Notes: a model not told the origin generated them from the letters alone. A stretch of DNA of 64,000 bases from Streptomyces sp. NBC_00273 (GCF_036178145.1 NZ_CP108067.1:4960001-5024000); one strand, 5' to 3'. Shown: positions 52,642-61,540, counted from the stretch's first letter. Numbers and translations are program-made.

Positions 52642-53082
52642 ATGAACGGCAACGATGTGCGGCAGTTAGGCATCCACACCTACGACCAGTGGACGGCGAT
52701 GTGGAACGGTGATCTGGACCTCGCCGCGAAGATCATGGCGCCGGATTTCGTGCTGCGCTACGCCCAGGCGGGCACCGAGGCCTTCGACGACGTCCGCACT
52801 CCGCAGCAGCTCGCCGACATCATCGCGGCCTGGCATCGGGAGCGCCGTGGACTTCGCTTCGTGGCCGAGGGCGCGGCAGTCGTGGACCTCGCACTCGTCG
52901 ACGGCGCACCGACCGGCCTGGTCGCCCGCCCCTATCTCGCTTCCTACCTCGCTTCCGGCACGGGCGAAGACGCCCGAACCGTCGCCAGGAGCGGGACCGA
53001 CACCCTGCGGATCACCAACGGTTTGATCAGCGAGGTGTGGTCCGTTTCCTCCGGCTCCGCCGGCCGGACCTTCTACCGCTAG
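52642..53082 (+). CDS. SnoaL-like/NTF2-fold protein
   Basis: 146 aa. The N-terminal helix pattern YDQWTAMWNGDLDLAAKIMAPDFVLRYA is typical of NTF2-like (SnoaL) polyketide-cyclase folds, and the strands ADGAPTGLVARPYLASYL... DTLRITNGLISEVWSVS complete the cone-shaped fold. The pocket residues are not diagnostic, so no reaction is assigned. GAGGG lies 8 bases before the ATG. Next to unrelated genes. Confidence 0.75.
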   Translation: MNGNDVRQLGIHTYDQWTAMWNGDLDLAAKIMAPDFVLRYAQAGTEAFDDVRTPQQLADIIAAWHRERRGLRFVAEGAAVVDLALVDGAPTGLVARPYLASYLASGTGEDARTVARSGTDTLRITNGLISEVWSVSSGSAGRTFYR

Positions 53083-53109
53083 TGCCGTGACCGCAGGTCC
53101 TCGGACGGA

Positions 53110-53144
53110 GGGGCGCCCGAGTACTGGACGTACTCGGGCGCCCC
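53110..53144. terminator. 14-bp perfect hairpin between convergent genes
   Basis: GGGGCGCCCGAGTA, 7-nt loop, exact complement, 27 bp after the SnoaL-like stop and before the pirin stop. Confidence 0.88.
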
Positions 53145-53180
53145 GACGAGGCGGCAAGGTGCGGTGCCGGGCGGCGCGGG

Positions 53181-54176
53181 TCAGTCCTGGTCCGCCTCGC
53201 CCGTGCCGCGGTGGCCGAGGCCGGTGCGCGCGGTGGTGGGGATGCGGCCCAGCCGGCCCGCCTGGAAGTCGTCGAAGGCCTGCTGCAGCTCGTGCTTGCT
53301 GTTCATCACGAACGGCCCGTAGTGCGCCATCGGCTCCCGGATCGGACGTCCGCCGAGGAGCACGACCTCCAGGTCCGGGGCGTTGGAGTCCTGGGAGGCG
53401 TCCGCCCGCACCGTGAGCGAGCCGCCCTCGCCGAAGACGGCCGTCTGCCCGGTCTGTACGGGCCGGCGGTCCTCGCCGACGGACCCGCGCCCGGCCATGA
53501 CGTACGCCAGTGCGTTGAAGTCCTCGCGCCACGGCAGGGTGATCTGCGCGCCCGGCGACACGGTCGCGTGGATCATCGTGATCGGGGTGTGGGTGATGCC
53601 CGGGCCCTGGTGGCCGTCCAGCTCGCCGGCGATGACGCGGAGCAGGGAGCCGCCGTCCGGGGTGGTCAGCAGCTGGACCTGACCGCCGCCGATGTCCTGG
53701 TAGCGCGGGGGCATCATCTTGTCGGAGGCCGGGAGGTTCACCCACAGCTGGAGGCCGTGGAACAACCCGCCGGACACGACGAGGGACTCCGGCGGGGCCT
53801 CGATGTGCAGGAGGCCCGAACCGGCGGTCATCCACTGGGTGTCACCGCCGTTGATGACTCCGCCGCCGCCGTTGCTGTCCTGGTGAACGAAGGTTCCGTC
53901 GATCAGGTACGTGACGGTCTCGAAGCCGCGGTGCGGATGCCAGGGAGTTCCCTTGGGCTCACCGGGCGCGTACTCCACCTCACCCATCTGGTCCATCATG
54001 ATGAACGGGTCGAGGTACTGGTAGTTGATCCCGGCGAACGCGCGGCGCACCGGGAATCCCTCACCCTCGAACCCACCGGGAGCGGAGACGACGGCCAGCA
54101 CCTTGCGCGGGACGGCGGCCTGCGGCTCGGCCACGCGCGGAAGGGTCAACGGGTTCTCAACAGTCACTGCGGGCAT
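53181..54176 (-). CDS. Pirin family bicupin protein
   Basis: 331 aa. N-terminal cupin with the metal set TPWHPHRGFETVTYL and GLLHIEA (His-His-His-Glu), plus a C-terminal cupin (LAYVMAGRGSVGEDR). Bacterial pirins bind Fe(II)/Fe(III); some have quercetinase activity, and in Streptomyces pirins affect fatty acid/redox balance. AGGAGGTCC precedes the ATG perfectly. An AGTT/AACT-rich palindrome lies immediately upstream. Confidence 0.93.
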   Translation of the reverse strand: MPAVTVENPLTLPRVAEPQAAVPRKVLAVVSAPGGFEGEGFPVRRAFAGINYQYLDPFIMMDQMGEVEYAPGEPKGTPWHPHRGFETVTYLIDGTFVHQDSNGGGGVINGGDTQWMTAGSGLLHIEAPPESLVVSGGLFHGLQLWVNLPASDKMMPPRYQDIGGGQVQLLTTPDGGSLLRVIAGELDGHQGPGITHTPITMIHATVSPGAQITLPWREDFNALAYVMAGRGSVGEDRRPVQTGQTAVFGEGGSLTVRADASQDSNAPDLEVVLLGGRPIREPMAHYGPFVMNSKHELQQAFDDFQAGRLGRIPTTARTGLGHRGTGEADQD

Positions 54177-54201
54177 GGTCAGGACCTCCTTCTGCGACGA
54201 G

Positions 54202-54221
54202 TTTAGTTGAAACTCGAACTT
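54202..54221. promoter_or_regulatory. AGTT/AACT palindrome upstream of pirin
   Basis: AGTTTAGTTGAAACTCGAACT-like sequence: inner AGTT-GA-AACT with flanking AGTT and AACT. Typical of MarR/HxlR-type operators; no such regulator gene is adjacent. Confidence 0.5.
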
Positions 54222-54244
54222 TCTGCCACACCCCGCAGAACGGA

Positions 54245-54277
54245 GAAGGCCCCGGAGGAAATTCCCCCGGGGCCTTC
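54245..54277 (-). terminator. 11-bp hairpin after the I36 inhibitor gene
   Basis: GAAGGCCCCGG and CCGGGGCCTTC arms with an 11-nt loop, 29 bp past the inhibitor stop. A tandem duplication of GGCCTAGTACC lies between them, at the stop codon. Confidence 0.75.
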
Positions 54278-54305
54278 GGATGCGGCTAGACGGCCTAGTA
54301 CCGGC

Positions 54306-54686
54306 CTAGTACCTGCTGAGCTTGATCGAGTTCATCGGGGACAGGTTCAGCTGCCAGGTGGTGCCGGGCGGCTGGACGTACGCGTCGCAGTTGCTCCCGT
54401 AGGAGTCGTAGCAGAGGCGGTCGACCCAGCCGCCGGTCTGGTTGTTGACGACGAAGTGCGTCCCCTCCTGGCCGTAGAGCCGGTAGACGCCCTCCCAGTA
54501 CACCTGGGACGGCCTGTCGTTGTTCCAGCCGGCATCCCGCGGGTAGATGCAGACGGCGCCGGACGGGCACCCGTGCCACGTGCCCGCGGCGTGCGCGGGC
54601 GACGCCGCCAGGACCCCCGTACCCAGCGCCAGCACGGCGGTGGCCGCCACCGTGGCGAGCGTCGTGCGGATCTTCGTGCGGGCCAT
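54306..54686 (-). CDS. Secreted peptidase-inhibitor family I36-like protein
   Basis: 126 aa. Sec signal peptide (LATVAATAVLALGTGVLAASPAHA), then a small Cys-rich beta-crystallin-like fold: GCPSGAVCIYPRDAGWNNDRPS and VDRLCYDSYGSNCDAYVQPPG, with four cysteines likely in two disulfides. I36 (SMI) inhibitors of Streptomyces block metallopeptidases; this assignment rests on fold and Cys pattern only. GAGGAGG lies before the ATG. Confidence 0.85.
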   Translation of the reverse strand: MARTKIRTTLATVAATAVLALGTGVLAASPAHAAGTWHGCPSGAVCIYPRDAGWNNDRPSQVYWEGVYRLYGQEGTHFVVNNQTGGWVDRLCYDSYGSNCDAYVQPPGTTWQLNLSPMNSIKLSRY

Positions 54687-54798
54687 CTCTGCCTCCTCAA
54701 GGTGGGGCGGGGGGTCCCCCGTGGATCCCCCCGCGACACCGATACTCCCGGCCGACCGCACCGGGCCGCGATCCTTTCGGGCAGGTCCGAAAGGTGGG

Positions 54799-55767
54799 TC
54801 AGCCGCCGCTGTGGAGCAGGTCCACGCCCAGGCCCGTCACCGAGTGCAGGACCGCCTTGCCGTCGCGCTCCGTGGTGATCAGGCCGGCCTCGCGCAGGGT
54901 GCGGGTGTGCTCGGAGGCCGAGGGGAGGCTGATGTCGAGGTCCCGGGCCAGCTCGCTGGTCGTGCGCTGCTCGACCAGCGACTGGAGCACCGCCGCCCGG
55001 GTCCGGCCCAGGAGGGCGTCCAGCGCCCCCTGCGCCGGGCCCGGGCCGATCAGGGGCAGCGGCGTCAGCGCCGGGTAGAGCAGCACGCACCTGCCGTCCG
55101 GCCCCTCCGGGCCCTCGGCGAGCAGCGGCCGGCCCGTCCAGAACGGCGAGGGCATCAGCAGCAGGCCGCGCCCGCCGAGGCGGACCTCGTAGTGCGGCGG
55201 CCCGTCCACCTCCAGCACCGTGCCCGCCCAGGCGGCCAGCGGATGCGTACTGGCCAGGCACGCCTTGATCCCGTGGGCGGCCAACAGCCGGCTGCGCCAG
55301 GCCACGTCCGCCTGGAAGGACTGCCGGATCCGCGGCCAGTGCGGGGCGACGACCACCTCGTGGGCGGACCGGAGCGCGCCGCCGAGCTGGCCCCACGCCT
55401 CGCGGTCCTGGGCCCACAGGGCGCGCAGCCAGGATGCGGATCCGGGGGCCCGGGCGGCGACGCGGTGCAGCTCGCCGGGGGCCAGGAGCGGGCCCGCCTC
55501 CCGTACGACGGCCAGCCCCTCCTCGACGGTGCGCGCGTACGGCTCGACGAACTGGGGGTTGTCGCCGTCGGGACGCAGGAGGTCGAGCAGCGGGCGGGCG
55601 CGGCCGGGCAGCTCCCGGCCCACACGGCTGCGCCAGCGGCCGAAGACCGCCTGTTCGTCGGTGCGCTGCCAGGCGACGATCGCCATGCCCAGCTCCACGA
55701 GCGGCAGCGGCTCGCTCGCGAAGGTGACGTTGAGCAGGTCCTCCGCCGTGAAGTGCACGCGCAGCAC
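54799..55767 (-). CDS. ArsR-type winged-helix regulator with a large N-terminal domain
   Basis: 322 aa. The C-terminal 80 residues are a winged helix (TRAAVLQSLVEQRTTSELARDLDISLPSASEHTRTLREAGLITTERDGKAVLH). The first 230 residues are helical and include a beta segment (AHGIKACLASTHPLAAWAGTVLEVDGPPHYEVRLGGRGLLLMPSPF) typical of a Streptomyces ArsR subfamily with no named ligand. No Cys metal site is visible. GTG start, preceded by a run of G that can act as ribosome site. Confidence 0.85.
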   Translation of the reverse strand: MLRVHFTAEDLLNVTFASEPLPLVELGMAIVAWQRTDEQAVFGRWRSRVGRELPGRARPLLDLLRPDGDNPQFVEPYARTVEEGLAVVREAGPLLAPGELHRVAARAPGSASWLRALWAQDREAWGQLGGALRSAHEVVVAPHWPRIRQSFQADVAWRSRLLAAHGIKACLASTHPLAAWAGTVLEVDGPPHYEVRLGGRGLLLMPSPFWTGRPLLAEGPEGPDGRCVLLYPALTPLPLIGPGPAQGALDALLGRTRAAVLQSLVEQRTTSELARDLDISLPSASEHTRTLREAGLITTERDGKAVLHSVTGLGVDLLHSGG

Positions 55768-55833
55768 GATCCGCCCCCCCCGTCAGGCGTCAGCCGGTAC
55801 GCCTACGGCTAGCCGTCGGCGCAGCAATGGCGT

Positions 55834-56289
55834 CTAGCCGTACATCCGGCGCATCGCGAAGTCGACCATCTGCTCGACCGCCTTCGCGTCGAAGACCATC
55901 CGGTGGTCGCCCTCCATGTCGAGGACGAAGCCGTACCCGGTCGGCAGCAGGTCGATCACCTCGGCGCCGGTGATCACGAAGTACTTGGACTCCTTGCCGG
56001 CGTACCGGCGCAGTTCCTTGAGCGTGGTGAACATGGGGATGACCGGATGCTGCGTGTTGTGCAGCGCCAGGAATCCGGGGGTGTCGCCGCGCGGGCAGTA
56101 GACCTTCGAGGTGGCGAAGATCTGCTGGAAGTCCTCGGCGGAGAGGGACCCCGTGGTGAAGGCCCGCACGGCGTCCGCGAGGGAAGGCGGGGACGGCTCG
56201 GGGTACAGCGGCTGCTGCTGCGCGTAGCCCTGCGGGGGCTGCTGCGCATACTGCTGCTGGGCACCCGGGTTCTGGTCGTAGCCGTACAT
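55834..56289 (-). CDS. SseB-like protein with a Gln/Tyr-rich N-terminus
   Basis: 151 aa. A low-complexity Gln/Pro/Tyr-rich N-terminus (AQQQYAQQPPQGYAQQQPLYPEP) precedes an SseB-type domain (about 35-145; SKVYCPRGDTPGFLALHNTQHPVIPMFTTLKELRRY). The family is linked to secretion/enhancer roles in Gram-negatives, but in actinobacteria it is uncharacterised. The N-terminus suggests self-association. No operon. Confidence 0.8.
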   Translation of the reverse strand: MYGYDQNPGAQQQYAQQPPQGYAQQQPLYPEPSPPSLADAVRAFTTGSLSAEDFQQIFATSKVYCPRGDTPGFLALHNTQHPVIPMFTTLKELRRYAGKESKYFVITGAEVIDLLPTGYGFVLDMEGDHRMVFDAKAVEQMVDFAMRRMYG

Positions 56290-56370
56290 GGGCCGAAGCC
56301 TACCGAGCGCCTGCGGCCGTACCGGCCGGTACCGGCCAGTCCCTTCCCGGGGCGGGCTCGGGGGACGGCC

Positions 56371-56664
56371 TCAGCCGGGTAGCTCCCCGGCCTTCAGCGC
56401 CCGCACGAACGGCCCCCACGCACCGGCGGTGACGACCACGGCGGGCCCCTGGGGCCTCTTGGAATCCCGGACGGGGACGACTCCACTGAGGCCGTCCGCG
56501 ACCTCGACGCAGTCGCCGTTGTCACCGTTGGTGTAGGTGCTCGTCCGCCAGACGGCAGCGCCGGGGAACGCCTCTGCAACCTCGACGCAGTCCCCGCCGG
56601 TGCCGTTGCTGTAGCTGCTCTTGCGCCAGGTCGCGGCGCTCAGGTCAATTCCGCTGCTTGCCAT
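56371..56664 (-). CDS. Tandem DUF397 protein
   Basis: 97 aa. Contains the DUF397 core twice: WRKSSYSNGTGGDCVEVAEA (residues about 13-32) and WRTSTYTNGDNGDCVEVADG (39-58), followed by the usual VPVRDSKRPQGPAVVVTAGAWGPFVRALKAG. Most DUF397 proteins have one copy. They partner with XRE regulators at whiJ-type loci in Streptomyces, and here its start overlaps the end of the XRE gene by 20 bp. Confidence 0.9.
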   Translation of the reverse strand: MASSGIDLSAATWRKSSYSNGTGGDCVEVAEAFPGAAVWRTSTYTNGDNGDCVEVADGLSGVVPVRDSKRPQGPAVVVTAGAWGPFVRALKAGELPG

Positions 56665-57496
56665 CTCGATAGCCCTCTGCCGCAGCGTCGAGAAGGTTCA
56701 GGGACGCCTCCGGCGGCAAAGCGGCGGCCCTCAGCAGATCGTAAGACCTGCGGTACTCCTTCACGAGGGCCGGAAAGTCGATGAGTTGCCCACTGTGCAG
56801 GCTTTCGACGTAGACCACGGGCGGCGCGTCCGGAAAGCTCATCAGCTTGGCCATCCCCATCATGAGGGCGTGCGCGGCGGTCGTTTGCGGGACGACTTGC
56901 AGAATGGACCTCGTCCGGCGCACCGCGGCCGCGATGTGCTCCAGCAACTCCGCCATCTGCGTCGCGGGCAGCGCCGGACGGCGGATCACCGACTCGTCCA
57001 CGACCACCCAGAAGTCGGGCGGGCATTCCCGGTCGAAGGGCACGGCCCGCCCCATCCGGGCACTCACCAACTTCTCGATCGTCTCGTCGGTCGCACGGGG
57101 CAACGCGGCGCGGCTGATCGCCCGCGCGTACGCAGGGGTCTGCAACAGCCCCGGCACCAACATCGGGGCCCACTCCTCGATGGTCTCGGCGAACGGCTCC
57201 ATCTCCGCGACATCCGCAAAGTACTCCGCGTATCCCGACTGCTTCGCGCGGCGCGCATCTTCACAGCGGCGCTCGAAAAACCCGTCCGTCCCCAGCCTCG
57301 CGTCCACGTGCCGGGCCAGGTCCAGCGGCATGCGGCGCTCACCGCGTTCGATCTGGCTCAGGAACGGCACACCCCGGAAGCTGCCCTCCACCAACTGGTC
57401 GAGCGTGAGCCCTGCGGATTCCCGCTTGTAGCGAAGCTCCGCACCGTAGAACGACGGCACGTTCGCCGACGCGTCCGGGTCCTTGCGAGCCGGCAC
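56645..57496 (-). CDS. XRE/HTH_31-DUF5753 regulator (WhiJ-like)
   Basis: 283 aa. N-terminal HTH (LRYKRESAGLTLDQLVEGSFRGVPFLSQIERGERRMP), then the DUF5753 domain (PMLVPGLLQTPAYARAI... VVYVESLHSGQLI). GTG at 57496 is preferred because PARKDPDASANVPSFYGAEL is the family's usual beginning. An upstream ATG at 57616 would add 40 residues, including a Cys-x2-Cys-like segment (CAECDEAITGWC) not expected in the family. Overlaps tandem DUF397; the divergent gene starts at 57615. Confidence 0.88.
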   Translation of the reverse strand: MPARKDPDASANVPSFYGAELRYKRESAGLTLDQLVEGSFRGVPFLSQIERGERRMPLDLARHVDARLGTDGFFERRCEDARRAKQSGYAEYFADVAEMEPFAETIEEWAPMLVPGLLQTPAYARAISRAALPRATDETIEKLVSARMGRAVPFDRECPPDFWVVVDESVIRRPALPATQMAELLEHIAAAVRRTRSILQVVPQTTAAHALMMGMAKLMSFPDAPPVVYVESLHSGQLIDFPALVKEYRRSYDLLRAAALPPEASLNLLDAAAEGYRDGKQRN

Positions 57497-57614
57497 AACC
57501 CACCACCGCCATTTGCCACTTGTCCAGCGCAACCGGAAACCCTTCCCACGGTACGCAGCACGGCACCACCCTGTGATGGCTTCGTCACACTCCGCACAGG
57601 AACGGAAAGTCCCC

Positions 57615-57821
57615 ATGAGCGACCACCCCCACGACCGCGAAGCCGTCGAGGCCCTCACCGCGCTGCGCGCCGCACTGGCATCGCACGGGATCACGCTGCC
57701 CTCGCTGGACCTGCACCTCCTCTCCTACGCCGGGCGCTACGACTCACCGCCCCTCATCACCCTCGGCAACTGCAACGCCGCCACCGCGCAGCGACTGGCC
57801 GCCGCCCTGGCCGAGCGGTGA
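57615..57821 (+). CDS. Small hypothetical protein upstream of the ATPase
   Basis: 68 aa, soluble, acidic N-terminus, then a long helix (EAVEALTALRAALASHGITLPSLDLHLLSYAGRY) and a final helix rich in Ala. The stop overlaps the GTG of the ATPase gene (GTGA), so the two are coupled. Proteins of this size precede RsbW-like ATPases at many whiJ-type loci. The role is unknown. No strong ribosome site, but an AACGGAAAG lies upstream. Confidence 0.72.
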   Translation: MSDHPHDREAVEALTALRAALASHGITLPSLDLHLLSYAGRYDSPPLITLGNCNAATAQRLAAALAER

Positions 57822-58282
57822 ACGCCCTCACCATCCGGCTGCTCGCCGCCCCCGAGGCCGTAGCCCTCGCCCGTCACGCCGTGCGCGAGCACCTCGGTCC
57901 GGACGGCCACCCCGACGCCGCACTCTGCGCCAGCGAGCTACTGACCAACGTGATCACCCACCTCGGCGAGGGCACCCCCGTCACCCTGCGCATCACCGGA
58001 AGGGCAACCCGTACGCGGGTCGAGCTCACCGACCCCGATCCGCGCGCGTGGCCCGTACTTCGGCAGGCGGCCGACTCCGACGAGTCGGGGCGCGGGCTCG
58101 TCCTGCTCGACGCCGTGGCCCTGCGGTGGGGGGGTCACCCGAGGCGCCCGGACCAAGACGGTCTGGTGCGAGCTTTGACCCTGGTCACAGTCGGCGCGGA
58201 AGGGTTGCCGTTATTACCGGCGGGTAGCATCATTACGTTACCGATTGGTATGTACGAGGAACCCTGTCTCCCCGAGCCTTAA
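57818..58282 (+). CDS. RsbW-like ATPase with a frameshifted C-terminus
   Basis: Residues 1-103 are a good HATPase_c domain ([16 protein letters not shown]-box; [16 protein letters not shown]-box). After WG the frame shifts at a run of seven G (58128-58134). One G fewer restores the expected ending [14 protein letters not shown] and a stop at 58176-58178. As written, the frame instead runs through 35 unrelated residues, including two TTA codons and the operator region of the next gene. So the tail is probably artefactual or a recent mutation. Confidence 0.8.
   Translation: MNALTIRLLAAPEAVALARHAVREHLGPDGHPDAALCASELLTNVITHLGEGTPVTLRITGRATRTRVELTDPDPRAWPVLRQAADSDESGRGLVLLDAVALRWGGHPRRPDQDGLVRALTLVTVGAEGLPLLPAGSIITLPIGMYEEPCLPEP
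58128..58134. other. G7 homopolymer, probable +1 frameshift
   Basis: Six G would give TGG GGG GTC and a normal ATPase terminus. Either sequencing/assembly error or a real indel. Confidence 0.75.
58215..58226. promoter_or_regulatory. TACC-N4-GGTA operator, first copy
   Basis: TACCGGCGGGTA, perfect arms. It lies 24 bp before an identical-type site and 70 bp upstream of the acyl-CoA dehydrogenase start. Confidence 0.75.
58239..58250. promoter_or_regulatory. TACC-N4-GGTA operator, second copy
   Basis: TACCGATTGGTA, the same arms as the copy at 58215. The start-to-start spacing of 24 bp is close to two helical turns plus, favouring two dimers on one side. A TetR-type fatty-acid regulator is the likely binder. 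Confidence 0.75.
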
Positions 58283-58295
58283 CGGAGCCGTCGCC

Positions 58296-60122
58296 ATGGG
58301 GCACTACAAGTCGAATCTCCGCGACATCGAGTTCAACCTCTTCGAGGTGCTCGGCCGCGACCAGCAGTACGGCACCGGTCCGTTCGAGGAGATGGACACC
58401 GAGACCGCCAAGAGCGTCCTGTCCGAGCTCGCCCGCCTCGCCGAGAACGAGCTGGCCGCTTCCTTCGAGGACGCCGACCGCAACCCGCCGGTCTTCGACC
58501 CGGCCACCAACACCGCGCCCGTCCCCGCCTCCTTCAAGAAGAGCTACGAAGCCTTCATGGACTCGGAGTACTGGCGCCTGGGCCTGCCCGAGGAGATCGG
58601 CGGCACCACCTCGCCCCGCTCCCTCATCTGGGCCTACGCGGAACTGCTGCTCGGCTCGAACCCGGCCATCTGGATGTACTCCTCCGGCCCGGCGTTCGCC
58701 GGCATCCTCTTCGAAGAGGGCAACGAGGCGCAGAAGAAGGTCGCCCAGATAGCCGTCGAGAAGCGCTGGGGCTCCACCATGGTCCTCACCGAGCCGGACG
58801 CCGGCTCGGACGTGGGCGCCGGCCGCACCAAGGCGATCCAGCAGGAGGACGGCTCCTGGCACATCGAGGGCGTGAAGCGCTTCATCACCTCCGGTGAGCA
58901 CGACATGGAGGAGAACATCCTCCACTACGTCCTCGCGCGCCCCGAGGGCCACGGCCCGGGCACCAAGGGCCTGTCCCTCTTCCTCGTCCCGAAGTTCCAC
59001 TTCGACTGGGAGACCGGCGAGCTGGGCGAGCGCAACGGCGTCTACGCCACGAACGTCGAGCACAAGATGGGCCTCAAGGCCTCCAACACGTGCGAGATGA
59101 CCTTCGGCGACCAGCACCCCGCCAAGGGCTGGCTGATCGGTGACAAGCACGACGGCATCCGCCAGATGTTCATGATCATCGAGTTCGCCCGCATGATGGT
59201 CGGCACGAAGGCCATCGCCACCCTCTCCACCGGCTACCTGAACGCGCTGGAGTACGCCAAGGAGCGCGTGCAGGGCCCGGACCTGGCGAACTTCATGGAC
59301 AAGACCGCGCCCAAGGTCACCATCACGCACCACCCCGACGTGCGCCGCTCGCTCATGACGCAGAAGGCCTACGCCGAGGGCATGCGCGCCCTGGTCCTCT
59401 ACACGGCCTCCGTGCAGGACGAGATCCAGGTCAAGCAGGCCGCCGGCCAGGACGCCTCCGCCGAGATCGGCCTGAACGACCTGCTCCTGCCGATCGTGAA
59501 GGGCTACGGCTCGGAGCGCTCGTACGAGCAGCTCGCGCAGTCCCTGCAGACCTTCGGCGGTTCCGGTTACCTCCAGGAATACCCGATCGAGCAGTACATC
59601 CGCGACGCCAAGATCGACACCCTCTACGAGGGCACCACGGCCATCCAGGGCCAGGACTTCTTCTTCCGGAAGATCGTCCGCGACCAGGGCGCCTCCCTGA
59701 ACGTCCTCTCCGAGACGATCAAGAAGTTCCTGGCCGAGGCCGTCGGCGGCGAGGAGCTGGCCGGGGCCCGCGACGCGCTCGCCAAGGCCGCCGTCGACCT
59801 GGAGGCCATCGTCGGCCAGATGATCGTCGACCTCACCGCCACCGGCGAGGACGTCAAGAACATCTACAAGGTCGGCCAGAACACCACCCGCCTGCTGATG
59901 GCTTCGGGTGACGTGGTCGTCGGTTACCTGCTGCTCAAGGGCGCCGCCGTGGCCGCCGAGAAGCTGGCGACCGCCGCCCCGAAGGACGTCCCCTTCTACA
60001 CCGGCAAGATCGCCGCCGCCAAGTTCTTCGCGTCCCAGGTCCTGCCGAACGTCTCGGTCGCCCGCGCGCTGGCCGAGGCCGTCGACAACTCCCTCATGGA
60101 GCTCGACGAGGCCGCCTTCTAG
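58296..60122 (+). CDS. Acyl-CoA dehydrogenase (long, FadE-like)
   Basis: 608 aa, longer than the usual 380-400 because of N- and C-terminal extensions of the FadE/AidB-like subgroup. FAD/CoA motifs: [15 protein letters not shown] (FAD pocket), [10 protein letters not shown], and the catalytic Glu region [18 protein letters not shown]. The C-terminal 110 residues form an extra helical domain ([21 protein letters not shown]...). The GTTAIQ phenotype fits acyl-CoA substrates of medium or long chain. CGGAGCC lies before the ATG. Two operators upstream suggest control by a fatty-acid-responsive TetR repressor. Confidence 0.93.
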   Translation: MGHYKSNLRDIEFNLFEVLGRDQQYGTGPFEEMDTETAKSVLSELARLAENELAASFEDADRNPPVFDPATNTAPVPASFKKSYEAFMDSEYWRLGLPEEIGGTTSPRSLIWAYAELLLGSNPAIWMYSSGPAFAGILFEEGNEAQKKVAQIAVEKRWGSTMVLTEPDAGSDVGAGRTKAIQQEDGSWHIEGVKRFITSGEHDMEENILHYVLARPEGHGPGTKGLSLFLVPKFHFDWETGELGERNGVYATNVEHKMGLKASNTCEMTFGDQHPAKGWLIGDKHDGIRQMFMIIEFARMMVGTKAIATLSTGYLNALEYAKERVQGPDLANFMDKTAPKVTITHHPDVRRSLMTQKAYAEGMRALVLYTASVQDEIQVKQAAGQDASAEIGLNDLLLPIVKGYGSERSYEQLAQSLQTFGGSGYLQEYPIEQYIRDAKIDTLYEGTTAIQGQDFFFRKIVRDQGASLNVLSETIKKFLAEAVGGEELAGARDALAKAAVDLEAIVGQMIVDLTATGEDVKNIYKVGQNTTRLLMASGDVVVGYLLLKGAAVAAEKLATAAPKDVPFYTGKIAAAKFFASQVLPNVSVARALAEAVDNSLMELDEAAF

Positions 60123-60147
60123 GCCGGTCGCGCCACCGTCGCACACA

Positions 60148-60190
60148 CGCCAGCGGCCGGGCCCCCCGCACAGGGGCCCGGCCGCTGGCG
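60148..60190 (+). terminator. 18-bp perfect hairpin terminator
   Basis: CGCCAGCGGCCGGGCCCC and its complement around a 7-nt loop, 26 bp past the acyl-CoA dehydrogenase stop. The strongest hairpin in the window. Confidence 0.9.
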
Positions 60191-60260
60191 CGTACCCGGC
60201 CCCAGGCCCCTGTCCTGCGGCTTTCCCCCGATGTCAGTCGTTCATGGGACGCTCGTACAC

Positions 60261-60989
60261 ATGAGTCCACAGGATCAGCACGGCAGCAGGGGGTACTCCG
60301 TCCCCACCGGGCGTCCGTACGCCCTCAAGGAGCTGCAGGCGAGCCTGGGCAGCCTCGGCGACCACCTGCGCGAGCTGTACGACGGCGCCCACCCCGCCGA
60401 GTACGACACCATCGCCGACGCGCTGTACGTGGCCTTCCAGACGGCCACCGGACTGGCCCCCGCCAAGAGCTACACGGGCTGCCCCGAGCACCCCAACGGC
60501 GCCCTGGACCCCGAAGCGCCCGAAGGCTGGGGCCGCTGCCTCATCTGCAACGACCGCCGGCGCCTCGGACAGCGCCGCCACGGCGGCCCGCCCGCCGCCC
60601 CCGCCGGAGAACAGCGGCGCCTCGGCTACCCCGTACCGGACCCCCCGTACACGCTCGAGCGGCTGCGCACCTACCTGCGCACCGTCGAGGACCAGCGGTT
60701 CCACCTGGGCCTGTCCTCGCCCGCGGACGACTTCGTCCGCATCGCCGACGACCTCCACCGCGCCTTCATCGTCGCCCGCGAACTTTCCCGGCCGCGCAAC
60801 GCCTCGGGATGCGCCGAACATCCCGGCGCGCCGATCGACCCCGACGCTCCTCCCGGTGAGGCCTGTATCTTCTGCGCCGGACGCAAGAGACGCGCGCAGC
60901 GCTCCCCGCAGACCCCGGAGATGCTCCCGCGCATCCGCCGGGGCGAGCGCAGGCAGCTACAGCGCCGATTCGAGCGCCCGCCGGGCTGA
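60261..60989 (+). CDS. Tandem zinc-knuckle-like protein, internally duplicated
   Basis: 242 aa made of two similar halves. Each has a helical part (YALKELQASLGSLGDHLRELYDG / YTLERLRTYLRTVEDQRFHLGLS), then DTIADALYVAF or RIADDLHRAFI, then a Cys-rich segment: CPEHPNG...CLICN in the first half and CAEHPGA...CIFCAG in the second. The C-EHP...C-x2-C pattern suggests one Zn site per half. The C-terminal tail is Arg-rich, hinting at nucleic-acid binding. No named family recognised. Confidence 0.8.
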   Translation: MSPQDQHGSRGYSVPTGRPYALKELQASLGSLGDHLRELYDGAHPAEYDTIADALYVAFQTATGLAPAKSYTGCPEHPNGALDPEAPEGWGRCLICNDRRRLGQRRHGGPPAAPAGEQRRLGYPVPDPPYTLERLRTYLRTVEDQRFHLGLSSPADDFVRIADDLHRAFIVARELSRPRNASGCAEHPGAPIDPDAPPGEACIFCAGRKRRAQRSPQTPEMLPRIRRGERRQLQRRFERPPG

Positions 60990-61111
60990 CAACCGACGGG
61001 ACCACAGAGGCAACGAGCGCGGACCCAACTCTCCCGGCTGTCGCACGGTCCAGCCATGACGAACACGAACCCGACCCTCGTTAAGGTGAACCACTTGGCT
61101 TCCTCCCCTCC

Positions 61112-61540
61112 TTAGCAGGAGGGGGTTCCCACACTCACGCGTGGGGATTCCCGTTTCGCCACGGACCGCCCCGACCGAGAGGAGGACTCCCGATGAGGTC
61201 TCGCATCCGCTCCACAAGCAGCCACACGGGTGCGCGCCTTGATCCGGTTGTTGCTGCCCTCCGCGGAGCGGAACCCACTGCGGGTGTACTCGGCGCAGGC
61301 ACGCGACTTCCGCTTCGAATCGAATCGCGGATGCTGGGACCGCTTCTCCCAGGTCTTCTTCCACGCGGTGAGCATGGCCGATGCCTGCCCGAAGCCCATC
61401 CGCTCGCCGCTCGCCTTCCAGGCCTCGGCACGGGCGGCCAGAGCCGGGTCGTAGACCTTCCGCACGCACCCGAACGTCCGCGACAGTTCCACGGCTTGCG
61501 CGTCCGTCGGATAGAAACGGTACTTGAACGACCGCTTCAC
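61112..61540 (-). pseudogene. TnpB/OrfB transposase remnant
   Basis: Starts at a GTG (61540) as VKRSFKYRFYPTDAQAVELSRTFGCVRKVYDPALAARAEAW, the conserved TnpB N-terminus. It continues into KRSQHPRFDSKRKSRACAEYTRSGFRS, which in intact proteins is separated from the start by more residues, so an internal deletion has occurred. The frame then ends at 61112 with unrelated residues. The RuvC-like DED motifs and zinc finger are absent, so it is inactive. Confidence 0.85.
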
